A stretch of DNA of 64,000 nucleotides from Planctomycetota bacterium (GTDB lineage Bacteria > Planctomycetota > Planctomycetia > Planctomycetales > Planctomycetaceae). The stretch spans positions 41,785 through 105,784 of the forward strand of contig JAHZKX010000055.1 in NCBI GenBank assembly GCA_022600195.1, written 5' to 3'. Position numbers and translations under genes: made by a program. The notes beneath the pieces are model-generated. The model was not told the origin of the DNA. It was given only the letters and a program-made list of their open reading frames with translations, and searched no databases. This document shows positions 56,531-64,000 of the stretch, in pieces. Positions within the stretch are counted from its first letter, which is position 1, and each line of letters starts with the position of its first letter.

Positions 56531-58525
56531 ATGCGATTTCTTTTTCAGCTCTTAGTTATCACCTGCCTGACCCACACATCGAACTCGCTATTTTCCGCTG
56601 AGCAACGCAATGTACTGATTCTTTTTTCTGATAACCAGAACTGGAATGATTGCGGCTGTTATGGTAACCAAATTGTCAAAACGCCCAACATTGATCAACT
56701 GGCACGTGAGGGAACGCGTTACGAACAGGCTTTTGCTACAACCGCTTCGTGTGGCCCTTGCCGGGGTGTTTTCTATACCGGACTGCACGTACACGCTAAC
56801 GGCCAGTACGGGCACCCGCATGGTGATCACAATTTCCGTTTGAAACCGAAAGTGAAAACGATCTTTTCGTTGCTCGCACAAAATCACTATCGAACGGGAA
56901 TGATTGGCAAATATCATCTATTCCCGGAAGATACAACCATTGACTTTAAACCGAAAATCAATGGATATCGCGTTCAAGGCATGGCTGATTTAGCAGACGA
57001 TTTTCTCAAACAGAAAAGTGATCAGCCTTTTTTCCTGGTTATGGGTTTTCACGATCCCCACCCGACTTCCCGTACGCAACCGGAATGGGGGGTCAAAGTC
57101 AAAGAACAGGGCATGGCTCTGGAAACATATGATCCAGACAGCATTACCGTCCCCTCCTATCTACCGGACCGCCCCGAAGTGAGGCAAGGACTGGCCGGTT
57201 ATTACCAGCAGATCAGTTACATGGATACAGCCGTCGGTCGGATCCTGCAATCTTTGAAAGCGGCCGGCAAAGCAGATAATACCCTGGTCATTTTCACCAG
57301 CGACCATGGCTCATCTGAACCGGGTGCAATGGCAAATCACTATGAGCCGGGCGTACGCATCCCCTTTATTGTAAGAAACCCCAAACTGAAACAGGAGTCT
57401 GCCGGAGTGGTCTCTGATTCCCTTGTCTCTCTATTAGATGTCACACCAACAATCCTGGACTGGACAAACACAAAAGGCCCCAAATACCCCTTGCATGGCC
57501 GTAGCGTTCTGCCAACAGTGGGTAAAACAAACACACCCGGCTGGGATGAAACGTTCCTGAGCCATGTGTTTCATGAAGTTACCATGTATTATCCCATGCG
57601 TACGATTCGAACGCGCGATTTCAAATTGATCTGGAATCTGGAATGGCGCTCCAAGTATCCGCTTCCCATCGACACATTATCGCGTGCCACCTGGAATGAA
57701 ACACTCAGATTACAGGAACCATTGCTGGGGCAACGTACGGTAAAGAAATTTCTCTTTCGAGATGAAGTCGAACTGTACGATCTCAAAAATGATCCCGATG
57801 AAGTCATCAACCTCGCTTGCCAGCCTGAATTCCAGGCTGTGCGCAAAACGCTCTCCGAAAAGTTACTGAAGCACCTGGAACAAACAGACGATCTATGGCT
57901 GAAACAGTACACACTCCCAGTTTCCTGTAACACAACGGCTGCAGATCAACAGTCAGAATATAAGTCTCTGTTCAATGGTCGTGATTTAACTGGCTGGACA
58001 TTAAAACGAGCCAACCGAAAAGGTTATCATGTTGAAGAGGGAAAGCTCATCTGCCCTGCAGAGGGAGGGGGTTTTCTATTCACAGAGCACGAATATAGCG
58101 ACTTCAGCCTTAAGTTTGACTTCAAACTGACCAAAGGTGCGAACAATGGAATCGCTGTTCGCTGCCCACTGGTCGATCAGCGTCCCGCTTACGCAGGAAT
58201 CGAAATTCAAGTTCTGGATAATAAAGGCTATCCTAAAAAACTTAAGCCCACTCAATATCATGGCTCAGTCTATGATGTCATTCCCGCGAAACGAGGTGCG
58301 CTGAAGCCTGCTGGAGAATGGAATCATGAAGAAATTATTTACCGTGGGTCTCAGATTACTGTAATCGTCAATGATATTCCGGTTTTGAGAACTGATTTGG
58401 CCAAAATCACAGACGCTGAGATTCTCACCAAACATCCCGGTTTAAAAAACAGACGCGGCCACATAGGACTGTTGGGACATGGCAGCCATGTGGAATATAA
58501 AAATATTCTAATCAAGGAATTTTAA
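56531..58525 (+). CDS. Sulfatase-DUF1080 fusion with unusual CGPCR active site
   Basis: 664 residues from ATG 56531, with AAGGAA upstream; a longer frame from 56384 overlaps the preceding gene and is unlikely. A signal peptide covers 1-23. The formylglycine motif is C74-G-P-C77-R78, a C-x-P-x-R with Cys at the fourth position where Ser or Thr is common, and the first metal motif is S-D34-N35-Q instead of D-D. The second, T-S-D-H-G, is ordinary. Residues ~475-664 are a DUF1080 (3-keto-disaccharide hydrolase-like) sandwich with L-F-N-G-R-D-L-T-G-W. It resembles heparan N-sulfatase-type enzymes more than arylsulfatase A. Adjacent sugar genes support action on a glycan. Confidence 0.9.
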   Translation: MRFLFQLLVITCLTHTSNSLFSAEQRNVLILFSDNQNWNDCGCYGNQIVKTPNIDQLAREGTRYEQAFATTASCGPCRGVFYTGLHVHANGQYGHPHGDHNFRLKPKVKTIFSLLAQNHYRTGMIGKYHLFPEDTTIDFKPKINGYRVQGMADLADDFLKQKSDQPFFLVMGFHDPHPTSRTQPEWGVKVKEQGMALETYDPDSITVPSYLPDRPEVRQGLAGYYQQISYMDTAVGRILQSLKAAGKADNTLVIFTSDHGSSEPGAMANHYEPGVRIPFIVRNPKLKQESAGVVSDSLVSLLDVTPTILDWTNTKGPKYPLHGRSVLPTVGKTNTPGWDETFLSHVFHEVTMYYPMRTIRTRDFKLIWNLEWRSKYPLPIDTLSRATWNETLRLQEPLLGQRTVKKFLFRDEVELYDLKNDPDEVINLACQPEFQAVRKTLSEKLLKHLEQTDDLWLKQYTLPVSCNTTAADQQSEYKSLFNGRDLTGWTLKRANRKGYHVEEGKLICPAEGGGFLFTEHEYSDFSLKFDFKLTKGANNGIAVRCPLVDQRPAYAGIEIQVLDNKGYPKKLKPTQYHGSVYDVIPAKRGALKPAGEWNHEEIIYRGSQITVIVNDIPVLRTDLAKITDAEILTKHPGLKNRRGHIGLLGHGSHVEYKNILIKEF

Positions 58526-58562
58526 CTCATTTGTTTCTGATTATTATTTCAAAGGAAAATTC

Positions 58563-60041
58563 ATGAGCCAGGAACCTGCAAGCCGTCGCACTTTTCTCAA
58601 ACAAGCTGCTGCCGCGACTGTCGCCACCAGCCAACTAGCGGCAATCGCTCCGGCAACCGCCTATCAGTCCAACGAACGAATTCGAATTGGAGTCATCGGC
58701 CCCGGACGACGTGGTTTTGGTTCACATGTAAAAACGCTCATCAAGCTCCGCAATGATCATGGAGTCAATCTCGACATCACAGCTATCAATGATGTCTATT
58801 CAGTACACCGTGATCAGGCCGTTGATTATATTAAAAAACAAACGAAGCTGGTGCCCAAAACCTATGCGGATTACCGGGATCTATTGAATGATAAAGACAT
58901 TGATGCCGTCTGCATTGCCACTCCCGATCATTGGCACGCCAAACAGGTTTTAGATTCACTGAAAGCGGGCAAACACGTTTATTGTGAAAAACCGATGACG
59001 CATCATATCTCAGAGGCGATGGATGTTGTTGATGCCTGGAAAAAATCTGGCTTAGTCGTCCAAGTCGGCGTGCAATCCACCAGTATGCCGATCTGGAATG
59101 AAGTGCGCGAACTGGTCAACGAGGGTAAACTTGGAAAAATCGTTCAGTTTCAAGCCGAATCATTTCGCAATTCCATCGGGGGAATGTCCCGTCATAATAT
59201 CATTACAAAAGAGATGACACCCAAAACCGTTGACTGGAAACGCTGGCTGGGAGTAGAAGAGGGACTCGCTCCCGATTTGCCGTTTGACCGCGCGACGTTT
59301 GGACAATGGCGCTGCTATTGGCCCTTTGGTTATGGAATGTATTCGGACCTGTTTGTTCATCGCGTCACCGCGATGCTCAAGGCGACCGGCTTGACCTTTC
59401 CCGGTCGTGTTGTGGGCGGCGGTGGAATTTTTCTCGAATACGATGACCGTGAAGTCACCGATGTGGCGTCGATAATTGCTGACTTCCACGAAGGTGTTCA
59501 GGGACTAGTCTCCAGCACAATGATTTCCCAGGAAGTTCCCATACGCCATTTAATCAGAGGACATCATGGCACAATTGTGTTTGATAAAAACGTATTTGGT
59601 AAAAAACAGGCTTATGAATTTATACCAGAACGACCTCAAGTCACACTCGATAGTCAGTTGAAGAAAGAAGAAGTCGTCTCAGAGCGTGTTCCAGATCAGA
59701 CATTGCTGCATTTCCAGAATTTCATTGACGCAATCAAAGCCGACGATCCCTCCCTGGTAAACAATTCACCAGAACTGGGGGCCGCGGCGATCATGGTCGT
59801 GAATCTGGGTGTGCTCAGTTATCGAGACGGGAAAGTTTTCCAGGTGGATCGTCACTCAAAACAAGTTAAAAATGGAGATCAAAGCTGGGCAGACAACTGG
59901 GAAAAGATGTCGAAAGAACGCAGCAAAGCACGTCACGTCGCGGGATGGAAAGCTGGTGATAAAGGCAGTATTCTTGTTCCACCCAAATATCAAAAGCTGG
60001 CTGGCCCCTGGATTGATGGAAAAGCACCAGAAAATACATAA
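58563..60041 (+). CDS. Gfo/Idh/MocA family oxidoreductase, Tat-exported
   Basis: 492 residues. A twin-arginine signal (S-R-R-T-F-L-K-Q) spans 1-33. The Rossmann motif is G46-P-G-R-R-G, and the family's E-K-P motif is present (Y-C-E-K-P-M-T-H). The enzyme would oxidise or reduce a sugar, cyclitol or similar compound using a tightly bound NAD(P), as exported members must carry the cofactor with them. It follows the sulfatase by 37 bases, with AAAGGA before its ATG, and closes the three-gene glycan operon. Confidence 0.92.
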   Translation: MSQEPASRRTFLKQAAAATVATSQLAAIAPATAYQSNERIRIGVIGPGRRGFGSHVKTLIKLRNDHGVNLDITAINDVYSVHRDQAVDYIKKQTKLVPKTYADYRDLLNDKDIDAVCIATPDHWHAKQVLDSLKAGKHVYCEKPMTHHISEAMDVVDAWKKSGLVVQVGVQSTSMPIWNEVRELVNEGKLGKIVQFQAESFRNSIGGMSRHNIITKEMTPKTVDWKRWLGVEEGLAPDLPFDRATFGQWRCYWPFGYGMYSDLFVHRVTAMLKATGLTFPGRVVGGGGIFLEYDDREVTDVASIIADFHEGVQGLVSSTMISQEVPIRHLIRGHHGTIVFDKNVFGKKQAYEFIPERPQVTLDSQLKKEEVVSERVPDQTLLHFQNFIDAIKADDPSLVNNSPELGAAAIMVVNLGVLSYRDGKVFQVDRHSKQVKNGDQSWADNWEKMSKERSKARHVAGWKAGDKGSILVPPKYQKLAGPWIDGKAPENT

Positions 60042-60053
60042 CCCATTCTCATG

Positions 60054-61838
60054 TTATGATTCCAGAAAGTCGTAGAGTTCCATCCAGCGGGATTCCAGTT
60101 CCGCAATCTCATCGACAAGGGGTTGCATCTCCGTATGGAGATCTTGCGCCGCTTCGGGGCTGGTGGCTTTCAGGAACTGATCGTTAATGGTATTTCGTTT
60201 TTCATCGAGCTGCGCGATCTTCCTTTCAATGGCGGAAAGCTCCTTCCGTGCATTTTTGATTTTACCTCCCAGTCCTTTTTCGCGAGGGCTTGCGCTTGGC
60301 GCTCGCTGTTCCTGCTTTGCTACCGATGCCTGATTTTGCTCGCGATGTCCATCAGCAACTTCTTTTTTCACGCGATAGAGATAAGCCTCGTAATCACCTT
60401 CATAACTTTTGACACTACCGCCAGCGACTTCAATCACATCTGTTGCCACTTTCCCCATAAAATGTCGATCATGGCTGGTGAATATTACTGTTCCCTGAAA
60501 TTTGACCAGAGCATTTCCCAATGCTTCAACAGTTTCGACATCTAAATGGTTTCCCGGTTCATCAAGAATTAAAATCGAATAATTACCCAACAGGATCCCA
60601 GCCAGACACAAGCGGGCACGTTCGCCCCCACTTAATACTTTGATGGCTTTGTCCAATGCCTGTTCTTTAAAAAGAAAACTGCCTGCCACTGCCAGCATCT
60701 GTTGCAGGGTAGTACCGGGAGCCGATTCCAACTCCAGGTAATCGCGAATGGTCTGATCATCTGGCAAAGAAGTATAAACATGCTGTGCGTAGCAGGCGAT
60801 CTTGCAATGGTAGCCCCACTTTAAATCCCCACCCAACGGTTTCAGTGAACCTGCAATCGTGCGCAGAAATGTCGTTTTCCCCTGTCCGTTGTCACCGACA
60901 ATAGCAGCCCGTGATCCATGCTCAATTTCGAGCGTGATATGATCAGCAACTCCTAAATCTGGATATCCAATCGCCAGGTTGTCACAGATCAGAGCATTTC
61001 CCTGCCGCCTTTCTGTCTGGGGAATCACAATATTTACGGTGGATTCCGCTCCTTCAATCTCGGTCAGAGTCAGCCGCGCAAGCTGCTTTTCTTTACTGCG
61101 CGCTTGTGAAGCCGTATTCGCACCCGCTTTATTTTTTGCAATAAAGGTCTCCAGTTGCCGACGCTTGGCCAGTACTGTAGCGTTGGTTCGTTGATCGCGT
61201 TCTTTCAGAATTTCCTGGTTTTCGAGATACTGATCTACATTTCCATTGAACAGTGTCAATTTCCCCCGCTTGAGCTCGAGCGTTTGTGTGCAGATTGCTT
61301 TGAGGAAAGAACGATCGTGAGAGACAACCAGACAAGCCCCGCGATAGTGCTTTAAAAAATCTTCTAGAAGTAACTGTGTTCTCAAGTCGAGAAAGTTCGT
61401 CGGTTCATCCAGCATCAGAAAATTCGGTTCGTGTAACAGCAGGGACGCCAGTTTGACACGCGTCTGCCAGCCACCAGATAGCTCTTTGACAGGTCCGTTC
61501 AGAAATCGGCCTTTCAACTCAAACTCTCCAGCGACTTCTCCACATTTCCAATCCGGTTGACCACTGTCGCGCATCAGAAAATCCAGAGCACTTTCACCTG
61601 GCTTAAAAGGATCGTGTTGTCTTAAGTAACCAACCCGCAGATTGGGATGCCGTATGACCTGTCCACTATCTACGGATTCTTCATCTAACAAAATTCGTAA
61701 CAAAGTCGATTTGCCCGCTCCATTTCGCCCGATAAATCCGACATTTTGCTCGTCCGACAGGGCTATCGATGCTTCCTTTAACAACTCCTGAGCACCATAA
61801 CTCTTTGTAATATTTGATATTTCGATCAGCGTCGCCAT
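60054..61838 (-). CDS. ABC-F ATPase (YheS/Uup-like)
   Basis: About 594 residues from ATG 61838; a GTG one codon earlier is possible. Two ABC cassettes have Walker A G-R-N-G-A-G-K-S-T and G-D-N-G-Q-G-K-T-T, signatures L-S-G-G-W-Q-T-R and L-S-G-G-E-R-A-R, and Walker B L-M-L-D-E-P-T-N-F-L-D and L-I-L-D-E-P-G-N-H-L-D. The second has G-N where T-N is usual. A C-terminal coiled coil covers ~500-594. It is soluble and probably acts on stalled ribosomes. It converges on the oxidoreductase gene with 12 bases between stops. Confidence 0.9.
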   Translation of the reverse strand: MATLIEISNITKSYGAQELLKEASIALSDEQNVGFIGRNGAGKSTLLRILLDEESVDSGQVIRHPNLRVGYLRQHDPFKPGESALDFLMRDSGQPDWKCGEVAGEFELKGRFLNGPVKELSGGWQTRVKLASLLLHEPNFLMLDEPTNFLDLRTQLLLEDFLKHYRGACLVVSHDRSFLKAICTQTLELKRGKLTLFNGNVDQYLENQEILKERDQRTNATVLAKRRQLETFIAKNKAGANTASQARSKEKQLARLTLTEIEGAESTVNIVIPQTERRQGNALICDNLAIGYPDLGVADHITLEIEHGSRAAIVGDNGQGKTTFLRTIAGSLKPLGGDLKWGYHCKIACYAQHVYTSLPDDQTIRDYLELESAPGTTLQQMLAVAGSFLFKEQALDKAIKVLSGGERARLCLAGILLGNYSILILDEPGNHLDVETVEALGNALVKFQGTVIFTSHDRHFMGKVATDVIEVAGGSVKSYEGDYEAYLYRVKKEVADGHREQNQASVAKQEQRAPSASPREKGLGGKIKNARKELSAIERKIAQLDEKRNTINDQFLKATSPEAAQDLHTEMQPLVDEIAELESRWMELYDFLES

Positions 61839-61841
61839 CAC

Positions 61842-62175
61842 TCTTCTCTATCGTTGAAACAGGTTTTCTTCGAGTCATACATATACACGAGGACAGAGAA
61901 GATAACGGGATACAGAAAATGATTCAATTGATCATCCGTGCTGCGGTTGAGCTGTCTGAATTTCTTAACCCCGATTCTCACTCTTCATGCCGGTTATAGC
62001 AATTATTACGACCTGGAATGAACCAGAATCCCTTAATTCACCCTACATGACCTCCGTTCCTGATCTATCTTTTAAAAAGTGCACTCATTGAAAGTAACTC
62101 GGGGGATTTCGGCTCTGATTCCGATCATCCCGCACGATTGACGTAGAAAGACTGTATTTCCAGTACTGATTATTC
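61842..62175. other. Divergent intergenic region before O-antigen-ligase-like gene
   Basis: 334 bases with no convincing gene. TTGACG at about 62140 could be a -35 box but no good -10 follows at 16-18 bases. I see no hairpin terminator. Confidence 0.35.
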
Positions 62176-63654
62176 ATGGCGAATGAAGCAAACCCTACTG
62201 ATCACTCTGTGAAAGTAGCCGGTCATCAAACAATGTCGGCACACGGTCAGGCTATGCGCACGCCAGCTCGAATCCAGAAACGTCATCAGCAGTACCCCCT
62301 TTCAATCATGGGCGGTCATTCAGCACCAAACAACGCTTATTGCCTGTTTTTAATGGTCAACATCACGTTGTTTCTCAGACCAGCCGAACTGATCCCGGCG
62401 TTAGCGAACTTGCCCATTTATGAAGTATTGATTCTATCATCATTTTTCTTATCGCTTGATCAGATTAAACGCACCCTGCAAGTTCCCATGTTAAAAAGAC
62501 AGCCGATTACGCTATGCGCCATTGGCATCCTGGTGGCAGTCGTGCTTTCACATGCTTCTCATATGTATTTATACGGCATTCGTACTTCGAGCATCGCCTT
62601 CTTCAAAACATTAATTTATTACATTCTACTGGTGTCTGTGATCGATTCACCACAACGTCTGAAAGGGCTACTGAAAACAGTCGCCATTACTTCTTCCGTC
62701 ATGATTCTGTTATGTGTGATTGACTATTCCGGACTGCACGATTTCGAATTCATCAAACATGTTAGTGACAGAGATGGTGTTTCTGATGCAGGTGACACAA
62801 TTCGTGTCTTCCGCATGCGAGGTACTGGCATTTTTCAAGACCCGAACGACCTTTCGGTACTCATCGTCACTACCAGTATTCTTTGCCTGTACTTTTTCAA
62901 CGATCCTACAGCCAGTCCGCTCCGATTTCTCTGGATACTCGGCTTGATGGTCCTTGGAATCGGCCTGCTTTATACCCGGTCGAGGGGAGGACTACTGACA
63001 TTAGGAATTGCCGGCATGGTATTTGTCTTACCCAAATATGGCAAAAAAGCGGCTATTTTGTTCGCTCTGGTGGGCATGGCAGGTGTCACTGTACTCGCTG
63101 GAAGACAGGGTAATATTGACCTGAATTCCGGAACCGGTCACGACCGGATTCTGCTTTGGAGAGAGGGATTGATGGCACTCAAATCCCCTGACCTGTTTTT
63201 CGGTATCGGGCAGGGTTTGTATTCCGATCTGGCTGGACTGGCAGCGCATAATTCGTATGTGCATGCATTTACAGAACTAGGTCTCTTTGGTGGAACATTA
63301 TATATCGGCTGTTTCTTCTTTGCAGGACTGGGATTATATCGTCTGGCACGATTCCAATGTTCAAACAATGGGAAACCGATATTTCGAAATCAGGAATTGG
63401 AACGCTATCTACCATATGCAGGCGCAATTCTGGCTGCCTGGTGTGGTGGCATGATGTCGCTTTCCCGCTGTTATGTCGTACCGACTTATATGATTGTCGG
63501 AGTCTCAGCAGCTTTTTTGAATCTGGCAGCAGCCAGTCTCGCGAAACCAACTCCCGTGATCTATTGGAATAAGCAGCATCTGATTCGACTGACTGGTGTC
63601 AGTTTCGGATTGTTCATTGCATTTTTTATATTTGTACGATTATTTGCTCATTAA
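62176..63654 (+). CDS. O-antigen ligase / polymerase-like membrane protein
   Basis: 492 residues. The first ~50 are polar and cytoplasmic, then about ten to twelve membrane helices follow. The Wzy/WaaL-type segment T-R-S-R-G-G-L-L-T-L near 265 and the later V-H-A-F-T-E-L-G-L-F-G-G are typical of the O-antigen ligase superfamily, in which a large periplasmic loop binds the lipid-linked sugar. It probably joins or polymerises surface polysaccharide. The start has no clear ribosome site, and a later ATG (residue 15) could be used. It is followed 33 bases later by a flippase gene interrupted by an IS, so both belonged to one polysaccharide cluster that continues beyond the window. Confidence 0.85.
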   Translation: MANEANPTDHSVKVAGHQTMSAHGQAMRTPARIQKRHQQYPLSIMGGHSAPNNAYCLFLMVNITLFLRPAELIPALANLPIYEVLILSSFFLSLDQIKRTLQVPMLKRQPITLCAIGILVAVVLSHASHMYLYGIRTSSIAFFKTLIYYILLVSVIDSPQRLKGLLKTVAITSSVMILLCVIDYSGLHDFEFIKHVSDRDGVSDAGDTIRVFRMRGTGIFQDPNDLSVLIVTTSILCLYFFNDPTASPLRFLWILGLMVLGIGLLYTRSRGGLLTLGIAGMVFVLPKYGKKAAILFALVGMAGVTVLAGRQGNIDLNSGTGHDRILLWREGLMALKSPDLFFGIGQGLYSDLAGLAAHNSYVHAFTELGLFGGTLYIGCFFFAGLGLYRLARFQCSNNGKPIFRNQELERYLPYAGAILAAWCGGMMSLSRCYVVPTYMIVGVSAAFLNLAAASLAKPTPVIYWNKQHLIRLTGVSFGLFIAFFIFVRLFAH

Positions 63655-63687
63655 ATCAGATAAGAGATCAAACACTGAAAGTTTAAA

Positions 63688-63864
63688 ATGAATCAACGTC
63701 GATCAGTCAAAGCGAATCTGTTTGCCAACTGGCTCAATCATGGAGTGAGTCTGGTGATCGGCGTGTTTCTGATGCCTTATGTGTTGCATATCCTGGGTGA
63801 TGCACAATATGGTAGCTGGATTTTCATCAATGCCATCGCCGGCTATTCGGGATTGCTCTATTGA
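63688..63864 (+). pseudogene. Polysaccharide flippase, truncated by IS insertion
   Basis: Only 58 codons remain. They read as the N-terminus of a Wzx/MATE-type flippase: a short basic leader (M-N-Q-R-R-S-V-K-A-N) and a first helix (N-W-L-N-H-G-V-S-L-V-I-G-V-F), then D-A-Q-Y-G-S-W-I-F. The frame ends at TGA 63862-63864, and this TGA is the first three bases of the inserted IS3-type end. The rest of the gene, if present, lies beyond the element. The flippase would have moved lipid-linked sugar units for the neighbouring O-antigen-ligase-like protein. Confidence 0.75.
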
Positions 63865-63908
63865 CCTTATCCCCGTGAATAGTACCAGTGATTATGAGAG
63901 AATCCATC

Positions 63909-63935
63909 CCGGGCGAAGCCCGGAAAGGATTTTTT
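63909..63935 (+). terminator. Hairpin with T-run inside IS left end
   Basis: CCGGGC, GAA, GCCCGG (63909-63923) is a 6-bp GC-only stem followed by a run of six T (63930-63935) a few bases later. Placed ahead of the transposase, it could insulate the gene from outside transcription. Confidence 0.5.
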
Positions 63936-63938
63936 AAG

Positions 63939-64000
63939 ATGCCTCAGAAACGTTATGGTGTAGACCAGATTATCCCAATGTTGCGTCGTGCCGATGTTGA
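63939..64000 (+). CDS. IS3-family transposase OrfA, first 20 residues
   Basis: ATG 63939 follows AAAGGA by about ten bases. The visible residues, starting M-P-Q-K-R-Y-G-V-D-Q-I-I and continuing M-L-R-R-A-D-V, match the N-terminal helix of IS3-family OrfA helix-turn-helix proteins. OrfA binds the inverted repeats and is usually joined to OrfB by a frameshift. The gene continues past the right edge. Confidence 0.8.
   Translation, partial: MPQKRYGVDQIIPMLRRADV

Larger units (their letters stand above)
63862..64000 (+). mobile_element. IS3-family insertion sequence, left end
   Basis: The element begins TGACCTTATCCCCGTGAATA; IS3-family ends start with TG. The first frame is a transposase OrfA. 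Before it lies a hairpin with a T-run that may block read-through from the flippase promoter. The right end and target duplication are outside the window. Confidence 0.75.

Overview
The window looks like chromosomal DNA from a member of the Planctomycetota, probably near Gimesia or other Planctomycetaceae; the genus is a guess. The grounds are the gene content. There are three formylglycine-type sulfatases and three pairs of planctomycete cytochrome-like DUF1549/DUF1553 proteins with DUF1501 proteins. An ECF sigma factor sits beside a zinc-finger Ser/Thr kinase, a giant exported protein carries the LEPR-XLL motif, and PQQ-propeller and DUF1080-type proteins are present. Base composition is moderate and coding density is high. 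Most exported proteins have Sec, Tat or lipoprotein signals.

Layout. 1-13.1 kb (mostly minus strand): a truncated secreted protein translationally coupled to a sulfatase, a second sulfatase, tRNA-Pro(CGG) on the plus strand with a clear promoter, a VOC protein, a DUF1501/PSCyt-DUF1553 pair, a sialidase-like Asp-box protein and a CehA-type PHP hydrolase. 13.7-29.3 kb (plus strand): a second DUF1549/1553-DUF1501 pair followed by an ECF sigma factor and a transmembrane kinase with an anti-sigma-type zinc finger, then the 1624-residue LEPR protein and a PQQ propeller protein with an embedded methyltransferase-like domain. 29.4-31.9 kb (minus): a gene of unknown function broken by one in-frame TAG and a seven-repeat SBBP lipoprotein. 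32.0-37.2 kb (plus): the third DUF1549/1553-DUF1501 pair. 37.2-43.0 kb (minus): an N,N-dimethylformamidase-like protein, a formamidase, a Kelch/SGNH fusion and methionine aminopeptidase. 43.2-54.9 kb: RlmB-type rRNA methyltransferase, an RND efflux operon, a CorA-like membrane protein, an FAD monooxygenase, an M81 peptidase, and a Uup-YciH translation-related pair behind a terminator-like leader, then a GlsB-type membrane protein. 55.3-60.0 kb (plus): a sialidase-like / sulfatase-DUF1080 / Gfo-Idh-MocA operon. 60-64 kb: a second ABC-F ATPase, an O-antigen-ligase-like protein and a polysaccharide flippase cut off after 58 codons by the left end of an IS3-family element that runs off the window.

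How the genes may work together. Much of the window appears to serve uptake or breakdown of sulfated and substituted glycans at or outside the cytoplasmic membrane: sulfatases remove sulfate, Asp-box and Gfo/Idh/MocA proteins act on sugars, and the PSCyt/DUF1501 pairs are a planctomycete surface system of unknown biochemistry. One such pair is directly followed by the sigma factor and kinase, suggesting regulated expression. The rest is housekeeping (Map, RlmB, Uup, YciH, tRNA), efflux and surface polysaccharide synthesis. The observations most worth a second look are the sigma/zinc-finger-kinase locus, the triple Trp-rich module of the LEPR protein, the PQQ/methyltransferase fusion, the dimethylformamidase-formamidase pair, the nonsense-split gene and the fresh-looking IS insertion.
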